A stretch of 10,991 bases of DNA from Thermococci archaeon (GTDB lineage Archaea; Methanobacteriota_B; Thermococci; Thermococcales; Thermococcaceae), in the NCBI GenBank assembly GCA_003663695.1, contig QMUB01000013.1, positions 1-10,991 of the forward strand, read 5' to 3'. The position numbers were made by a program, and so were the translations under genes. Position 1 is the first letter of the stretch. The number at the start of each line of letters is the position of its first letter. Under the pieces are notes generated by a model. That model ran no database searches and was not told the origin of the DNA. It was given only the letters and a program-made list of their open reading frames with translations. Positions 6,519 to 10,991 of this stretch are shown here, piece by piece.

Positions 6519-8325
6519 ATTCAACGGTAACGGACTTTGCGAGGTTTCTCGGTTTATCGGGGTCATTGCCCCTCAGCACAGCTAAGTGATATGCCAGTAT
6601 CTGAAGGGGAACCACATAAACTATTGGGCTCAGCAGCTCATCAACTTCCGGCATTTCCAGGAAGATATCGCTAACGGATCTCAGGGATTCACTATTTCCG
6701 AGGCTTATTATCAAACCCCGCCTGGCGTTTACTTCTTTGATATTGGATATCATCTTCTCTAAAAGCTTTCCGCTTGGAGCAATGGCGACAACGGGAACTC
6801 CATCTTCAATGAGGGCGAGGGGGCCATGCTTTAGTTCTCCTGCGGATAGCCCCTCTGCATGTATATAGCTTATCTCTTTGAGCTTCAGAGCACCTTCAAA
6901 AGCCGTTGGAACACTCACTCCCCTTCCTATGTAGAAGAAGTCTCTTTTATCTTTGAGAACTTCGGCAAGGTCTTTAAGCGAACTTTCGTGTTTTAGAACT
7001 TCCTCTATGAGATCAGGAACCCTTTGGAGCTCCTTATTGAGTTTGGTTAGATACGCACTTTCTCCGCTCTTTAGTTGCTTCCCCAAAGCTATGGCGAGCA
7101 TTGCCAGAACCGTGAGCTGTGTGGTGTACGTTTTGGTTGCGGCAACCCCTATCTCGGGGCCGGCATGGGTGTAGATCACCAAATCGCTCAGCCGGGTTGC
7201 CATGCTCCCAACGACGTTAACTATGCTGAGGACTTTGGCGCCCTTTTCCTTGGCGAGCTTTATTGCCGCCAGAGTATCTGCGGTTTCCCCGCTCTGGGTT
7301 ATTGCAATTATCAGCGTTCTCTCGTCAATCAGATTCCCTGCCTCATACCTAAACTCGCTTGCTTCCTCAACAATGGGAACCTTTCCGGCCAGCCTCTGGA
7401 GAAGGTATTTTCCATAGAGTGCTGCGTGGTAGGAGGTTCCCATGGCAACTATGAATATTTTATCGTAGGCGGCAATTTCCCGGGCGATCTGATCTATATT
7501 TCCGGCATTCCCATATATCGCATCCCTTACAGCCTGAGGCTGTTCATAGATTTCCTTGAGCATGAAATGGGGATATCCTTGTTTTTCCGCCATTTCGAGA
7601 GTCCATTCAATCTCCTTAATTTCCTTCTTTTTCTCCTTTCCTGTTTTGATATCCTTAACCGTAAAAGAATCCCTGCTCAAAATGGCGTATTCCCCATCAT
7701 CAAGAAATACAACTTTATTCGTATAGGCGAGAAAAGCGGGAACATCTGAGGCAGCAAACATCTCTCCATCTCCAACACCAAGCACGAGGGGGCTTTCATT
7801 TCTCACGAAATATAAATGCTCCTTATCCTTCGAGTAGATTATAGCCAGGGCAAAGGATCCTTTTAGTTTTAACAGGGCTTTTCTGAGGGCCTCTTCAAAG
7901 CTCCTGTTCTTCTTAAGTTCCTCCTCTATCAGATGGGCTATAACCTCAGTATCCGTTTCGCTCTTAAATTCGTGCCCCTTTTCAAGGAGCTCTTCCTTGA
8001 GCTCGAGATAATTTTCGATGATACCATTGTGGACGAGGGCTATTTCCCCTGAACAGTCCGTGTGGGGGTGTGCATTGGCATCATTGGGTTCGCCGTGTGT
8101 TGCCCACCTCGTCTGGGCTATTCCGCTTTTTCCCTCAATCTCTGTGAACTTAAGCTTCTCGTTGAGCTCATCTATCCTTCCCGCAGCCTTTCTGATTTCG
8201 ATTTCATCTTTTTTATTCACCGCGACACCTACGGAATCGTAGCCCCTGTATTCAAGCCTCCGCAACCCCTCGATTAGGACTTCACTTGCTTTCCTTTCCC
8301 CTATGTACCCTATTATTCCGCACAT
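6517..8325 (-). CDS. glmS: Glutamine-fructose-6-phosphate aminotransferase (isomerizing)
   Basis: 602 residues, full length. It makes glucosamine-6-phosphate from fructose-6-phosphate and glutamine, the entry to UDP-N-acetyl sugars. The class II amidotransferase domain has the nucleophile Cys2 (MCGIIGYIG), RWATHG at 73-78, HNG at 99-101 and D125. Two SIS domains follow: GTSYHA at 296-301 and SGETADT at 345-351 in the first, and Lys481, Glu484 and His500 in the second, which match E. coli Lys485, Glu488 and His504. The C-terminal [11 protein letters not shown], with the conserved Lys597, is intact. The start has a GAGGGG site 7 bases upstream. aglB follows 10 bases after the stop, so both genes probably form one transcript. 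No self-cleaving glmS ribozyme is expected or seen in the leader. Confidence 0.98.
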   Translation of the reverse strand: MCGIIGYIGERKASEVLIEGLRRLEYRGYDSVGVAVNKKDEIEIRKAAGRIDELNEKLKFTEIEGKSGIAQTRWATHGEPNDANAHPHTDCSGEIALVHNGIIENYLELKEELLEKGHEFKSETDTEVIAHLIEEELKKNRSFEEALRKALLKLKGSFALAIIYSKDKEHLYFVRNESPLVLGVGDGEMFAASDVPAFLAYTNKVVFLDDGEYAILSRDSFTVKDIKTGKEKKKEIKEIEWTLEMAEKQGYPHFMLKEIYEQPQAVRDAIYGNAGNIDQIAREIAAYDKIFIVAMGTSYHAALYGKYLLQRLAGKVPIVEEASEFRYEAGNLIDERTLIIAITQSGETADTLAAIKLAKEKGAKVLSIVNVVGSMATRLSDLVIYTHAGPEIGVAATKTYTTQLTVLAMLAIALGKQLKSGESAYLTKLNKELQRVPDLIEEVLKHESSLKDLAEVLKDKRDFFYIGRGVSVPTAFEGALKLKEISYIHAEGLSAGELKHGPLALIEDGVPVVAIAPSGKLLEKMISNIKEVNARRGLIISLGNSESLRSVSDIFLEMPEVDELLSPIVYVVPLQILAYHLAVLRGNDPDKPRNLAKSVTVE

Positions 8326-8370
8326 CCAGCATCCCCTCTTATTATCCCAATAAGTAAAGATGAATCATCC

Positions 8371-8384
8371 GTTAAAAGGGTTTC
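8371..8384 (-). promoter_or_regulatory. Candidate glmS promoter
   Basis: On the minus strand GAAACC (BRE-like) precedes CTTTTAAC (weak TATA-like). The predicted start near 8348 would give a leader of about 22 bases with the GAGGGG site. A rival is the TATAAAAG at 8446-8439, which would give a leader of about 90 bases. Neither is a strong match, so the assignment is tentative. Confidence 0.3.
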
Positions 8385-8475
8385 TGCAAAACTGTCTAAC
8401 TTTATGCTTTCCAACGCCTTCCAATGTTTGCTTTTGCTCTTTTATAGTTTAGCATGCTTTCAGGGGATTGCTGGG

Positions 8476-8596
8476 GTTCGATTGGATGTTATAAGGACAA
8501 CGGAAGTGGCTCCATCAATAATGTATTAACGTGCAGATTAGGGCATCAAAAAGTCTAAACCCCCCTCACAAACGAAATCCCTTCTCCGTTCGATTG
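8476..8596 (+). repeat. 9-base direct repeat GTTCGATTG, two copies
   Basis: Exact copies at 8476-8484 and 8588-8596, on the same strand. The second copy ends 11 bases before the TATA box of the small-protein gene. The repeat is short enough that chance is possible. Confidence 0.35.
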
Positions 8597-8610
8597 AATA
8601 AAAAAGTCTA
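8548..8610 (+). repeat. 10-base direct repeat AAAAAGTCTA, two copies
   Basis: Exact copies at 8548-8557 and 8601-8610, 53 bases apart. The second copy supplies the BRE and the first bases of the TATA box of the rightward promoter. The first copy is followed by AACCCC and lacks a TATA box. Confidence 0.4.
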
Positions 8611-8614
8611 TATA
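8601..8614 (+). promoter_or_regulatory. Promoter of the small protein-helicase unit
   Basis: AAAAAG (BRE-like) followed by TCTATATA at 8607-8614. The predicted transcription start is about 8636, only some 10 bases before the ATG at 8646. The message would have a very short leader in which GGTGG (8637-8641) is close to its 5' end. Confidence 0.6.
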
Positions 8615-8645
8615 CCTTTATCCTCCACAGAATATTGGTGGAATC

Positions 8646-8837
8646 ATGGACAAAACCCTCGATGAGTTCTTAAATAACGGGGCGCCTAGGAGCAGAGAGG
8701 ATGGAGCTAGGGTAAAGAGGAAAAAGCTCAGGGATACGAATCTGGATTCATTCTTACCCGAGGAGCATGTTAACTTTTTTAAATCCCTCCGTATAGGTTC
8801 CAAGAAGATCAGGAGAGCCAGAATTCTTGAGGAATGA
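8646..8837 (+). CDS. Small charged protein of unknown function, upstream of helicase
   Basis: 63 residues; I do not recognise a named family. The sequence is dominated by Lys, Arg, Glu and Asp. It has a probable disordered basic stretch (PRSREDGARVKRKKLRD, about 14-30), a short motif TNLDSFLPEEHVNFFKSLR that should fold as a helix pair with a hydrophobic face, and a basic tail (GSKKIRRARILEE). Evidence that it is real: a TATA box at the right distance, a GGTGG site 4 bases before the ATG, and codon use and composition typical of the region. It contains no cysteines or membrane segments. The helicase gene follows on the same strand, so a nucleic-acid-binding accessory role is possible (inference only). 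A minus-strand frame over the same bases looks spurious. Confidence 0.7.
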   Translation: MDKTLDEFLNNGAPRSREDGARVKRKKLRDTNLDSFLPEEHVNFFKSLRIGSKKIRRARILEE

Positions 8838-8902
8838 TGTTTAGTTCCAAACCAAGTGTTGTCCGTGTACGAACGTTCAACAAAGCCCTAAAGGTTGTTA
8901 GC

Positions 8903-8910
8903 TTTATAAA
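8903..8910 (+). promoter_or_regulatory. Candidate TATA box for the helicase gene
   Basis: TTTATAAA lies about 32-39 bases before the ATG at 8942. It would place a transcription start near 8931-8935, practically at the ribosome site. The BRE is weak. If used, the helicase could be transcribed apart from the small-protein gene, and any start further upstream than 8942 would be excluded from that message. Confidence 0.4.
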
Positions 8911-8929
8911 CCCTCTTGAAAAGTTAACT

Positions 8930-8934
8930 AGGGG
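8930..8934 (+). promoter_or_regulatory. Helicase ribosome binding site (decides the start)
   Basis: AGGGG sits 7 bases before the ATG at 8942. The competing starts at 8834 and 8837 have only a GAGG (8829-8832) 1 or 4 bases away, which is too close. Confidence 0.5.
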
Positions 8935-8941
8935 ATTAACA

Positions 8942-10991
8942 ATGATGTTCATCATTCGCAGAGGAAGAAAAAAGAGTGAACTTGAAGCTTTTTTCATTGA
9001 GAATGAACCCGAAAAAGTTTCTCAGATGGAGAATTTAAAGGCTGATAGGATCTACAGACTTATCATGAGGGAAGGAAGACTCTTTAAGGTTCTGGAGGGA
9101 AGCGAGTACCGGAACCCAAAGGAAATTGAAAAGCTTCTAAGAACTTCGCGGATAATTTTGATTGGCTGTGAAGAATATGAGGAATACTTCAGAAGACGCC
9201 TTCAAAAGAAGAGGATAGAAAAGGCTGAATTATGCCGTTTCTGCCTGATGAATGGAAGGATAACCGTTTTAACCGAGGGGAACCGCATAAAGCACCATAA
9301 CGAATATATATGCGAGCGCTGTGCAGAGGAGGAATTAAAATATGAACTTAAGTTTAGATTTAAGAGCATTGCAATGTTTGATCAAGCTAAGAGGCTTCTC
9401 AGGAGATTTAAAGATCTGGATAAAGTTTTGATGACATTTGATCCTCGCTTTAATCCTGTCCAGCACCCTGAAATAACGAGATGGGATGAGCTTAAACCCA
9501 AGCATATTAGAGTTAAGAGGCTCACGCTGGATGATATTGAAATCCCCGGAGAAATGAAAGAGGTTTTAAAGAGTGAGGGAGTTAGTGAACTTCTCCCAGT
9601 TCAGAGTTTGGCAATTCAAAACGGGCTTTTGGATGGGGAGAATCTTTTAATAGTGTCGGCTACGGCGAGCGGCAAAACTCTGATAGGAGAGCTTGCTGGA
9701 ATCCCGAGAGCCATGAAAGGACAAAAAATGCTTTTCTTGGTCCCTCTCGTGGCGCTTGCAAATCAGAAGTACGAAGACTTCAAAAGGAGATACTCAAGAC
9801 TGGGCTTAAAAGTTGCGATTAGGGTGGGAATGAGCCGTATTAGGACAAAGGATGAACTTGTAGTTGTGGATACCGGGATAAATGCGGATATAATTGTGGG
9901 AACCTATGAGGGTGTAGATTTTCTCCTCAGGGCGGGCAGACGCATTGGAGATGTGGGAACCATAATCATAGATGAGGTTCACACGCTGGATGATGAGGAG
10001 CGAGGGGCACGTTTGGATGGATTGATAGCTCGCCTGAGGAAGCTCTATCCCAATGCCCAGTTTCTTGGATTGAGTGCTACCATAGGAAATGCCAGAAATC
10101 TCGGCGAAGAGCTTGGTTTAAAGGTGGTCATATACGATGAGAGGCCTGTTGCTCTTGAGAGGCACATAATTCTCGCAAAGAGTGAGGGAGAGAAGTGGAA
10201 TTATATTGCCCAGCTAGTGAGGGCTGAAGCAGTAAGAAAGTCCCTTCAAGGATTCAAGGGGCAGAGCATTGTTTTCACATTTTCAAGAAAGAGGTGTCAT
10301 GAGCTCTCGGCATATCTTAGTAGCAAGGGTTTAAAAGCCAAACCTTACCACAGCGGGCTCCCATACTCTCAGAGAAAGCTTGTAGAGATGGAATTTCAGA
10401 AGCAAAAACTTGATGTCGTTGTTACAACAGCAGCTCTTGGTGCGGGTGTGGACTTTCCTGCTTCGCAGGTCATCTTTGAAAGCCTTGCAATGGGGAATAA
10501 ATGGCTCACCGTGAGGGAGTTCCACCAAATGCTTGGGAGGGCTGGAAGACCCCTCTATCATGAGAAAGGCAAGGTCTACTTAATAGTAGAGCCAGCTAAA
10601 AAATATTCGGCTCAGATGGAAGGGAGTGAGGATGAAATCGCCTTTAAACTTTTAAATGAGCCTATAGAGCCTGTAAATGTTGAGTGGAATGATGAATTCG
10701 AGCAGGAGCAAGTTTTAGCCCATTCTGCAGTCTTTTCAAACATGGAGGATATCGAAGAGGTGCAATCAAAATGTTTGGGAGCAAACCAAAGCGCGGAGCC
10801 TGTTCTGGAAAAGCTTGAAGAATTTGGCTTTGTTTCGCTAAAGGGACGTCTGGTGAGCATTACACCTTATGGAAGGGCAGTCAGCATGAGCTTTCTCCTG
10901 CCAAAGGAAGCGGCTTTCATAAGGGCGAATCTCTTCAAAAAGAGTGCCCGTGAGATTGCCATAAAGCTTTTGCCCTTTAAAAATGCGTATT
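8942..10991 (+). CDS. Ski2-like superfamily 2 helicase with N-terminal Cys4 zinc finger (3' end outside window)
   Basis: 683 codons are visible and the frame is open at the right edge. The first 200 residues are a distinct domain with a CxxC pair at 98-101 and another at 124-127, probably a zinc site. The helicase core follows: Q-motif region LLPVQ (Gln221), Walker A ATASGKT at 240-246, DEVH at 344-347, SAT at 378-380, a second RecA domain with TFSRKR and GAGVDFP, and motif VI QMLGRAGRP at 529-537. Motifs and spacing match the Ski2/Hel308 branch of ATP-dependent DNA or RNA helicases. A winged-helix region seems to begin after about 590. It is not canonical Hel308, which lacks the cysteine domain. 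The frame extends back to ATG codons at 8834/8837 overlapping the upstream stop, but ribosome-site spacing and a TATA box at 8903 favour 8942. Confidence 0.9.
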   Translation, partial: MMFIIRRGRKKSELEAFFIENEPEKVSQMENLKADRIYRLIMREGRLFKVLEGSEYRNPKEIEKLLRTSRIILIGCEEYEEYFRRRLQKKRIEKAELCRFCLMNGRITVLTEGNRIKHHNEYICERCAEEELKYELKFRFKSIAMFDQAKRLLRRFKDLDKVLMTFDPRFNPVQHPEITRWDELKPKHIRVKRLTLDDIEIPGEMKEVLKSEGVSELLPVQSLAIQNGLLDGENLLIVSATASGKTLIGELAGIPRAMKGQKMLFLVPLVALANQKYEDFKRRYSRLGLKVAIRVGMSRIRTKDELVVVDTGINADIIVGTYEGVDFLLRAGRRIGDVGTIIIDEVHTLDDEERGARLDGLIARLRKLYPNAQFLGLSATIGNARNLGEELGLKVVIYDERPVALERHIILAKSEGEKWNYIAQLVRAEAVRKSLQGFKGQSIVFTFSRKRCHELSAYLSSKGLKAKPYHSGLPYSQRKLVEMEFQKQKLDVVVTTAALGAGVDFPASQVIFESLAMGNKWLTVREFHQMLGRAGRPLYHEKGKVYLIVEPAKKYSAQMEGSEDEIAFKLLNEPIEPVNVEWNDEFEQEQVLAHSAVFSNMEDIEEVQSKCLGANQSAEPVLEKLEEFGFVSLKGRLVSITPYGRAVSMSFLLPKEAAFIRANLFKKSAREIAIKLLPFKNAY

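Larger units (their letters stand above)
8326..8645. other. Divergent intergenic region, glmS / small protein
   Basis: 320 bases without a convincing gene. It holds a candidate glmS promoter on the minus strand, a clear TATA box for the rightward small-protein gene, and two short direct repeats (GTTCGATTG at 8476 and 8588; AAAAAGTCTA at 8548 and 8601). A C-run at 8560-8565 follows the first AAAAAGTCTA. No C/D-box RNA, tRNA or hairpin terminator was recognised. Confidence 0.55.

Noticed and set aside
6507..6566. Longer AglB start at 6566
   Set aside because: It would overlap the end of glmS by 50 bases, has no ribosome site, and adds residues that look like out-of-frame glmS; the ATG at 6506 has GAGGTGG 5 bases away.
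7075..7749. 224-residue open frame antisense to glmS
   Set aside because: A shadow of the conserved glmS coding strand with no promoter or domain of its own.
8326..8400. glmS ribozyme or riboswitch in the glmS leader
   Set aside because: The leader is short or uncertain and shows none of the nested pairing of the bacterial ribozyme, which is not known in archaea.
8618..8803. Minus-strand frame over the small-protein gene
   Set aside because: No ribosome site or minus-strand TATA box; the plus-strand frame has both and a more protein-like composition.
8834..8941. Longer helicase start at 8834 or 8837
   Set aside because: The ATGA overlap with the upstream gene is attractive, but the ribosome site is too close, the extra 36 residues look non-coding and they contain a TATA box. 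Kept as an alternative, not chosen.

Overview
The window is a stretch of hyperthermophilic archaeal chromosome, almost certainly Thermococcales (Thermococcus, Pyrococcus or Palaeococcus). Four features support this: a 67-residue archaeal histone close to the Thermococcus/Pyrococcus type, a form III RuBisCO of the Pyrococcus-like subtype, a long AglB oligosaccharyltransferase, and archaeal promoters (BRE plus TATA box) paired with strong GGAGG ribosome sites. The genus cannot be fixed from the sequence alone. No insertion sequence, CRISPR array, tRNA or rRNA was seen.

Layout. (1) 1-435, +: the 3' part of a metallophosphoesterase of the MJ0936/YfcE type. (2) 470-673, -: a histone gene, tail to tail with the first gene and with its own clear promoter. 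(3) 674-1009: a divergent control region holding the histone promoter (-), the RuBisCO promoter (+) and two small inverted repeats. (4) 1010-3657, +: a tight four-gene unit with RuBisCO, a thiamine-binding-like MTH1187-family protein, a class I methyltransferase, and a short ParB/Srx-fold protein resembling the front half of the ADP-dependent serine kinase SerK. (5) 3654-8325, -: glmS followed by aglB. This pair joins the first committed step of amino-sugar synthesis to the enzyme that transfers finished N-glycans to protein. Its last stop codon overlaps the last stop codon of the RuBisCO unit. (6) 8326-8645: a divergent intergenic region with two short direct repeats. (7) 8646-10991, +: a 63-residue charged protein of unknown function, then a Ski2-like superfamily 2 helicase with an N-terminal four-cysteine (zinc finger-like) domain, running off the right edge.

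How the genes may work together. RuBisCO in these organisms works in AMP/nucleoside salvage, turning ribulose-1,5-bisphosphate plus CO2 into 3-phosphoglycerate. The three small genes behind it have no assigned role in that pathway, and one may be a kinase of a 3-phosphoglycerate-derived metabolite (inference). GlmS and AglB form a coherent protein-glycosylation unit. The small protein plus zinc-finger helicase pair is the least explained part and is the best candidate here for an undescribed nucleic-acid-processing system.
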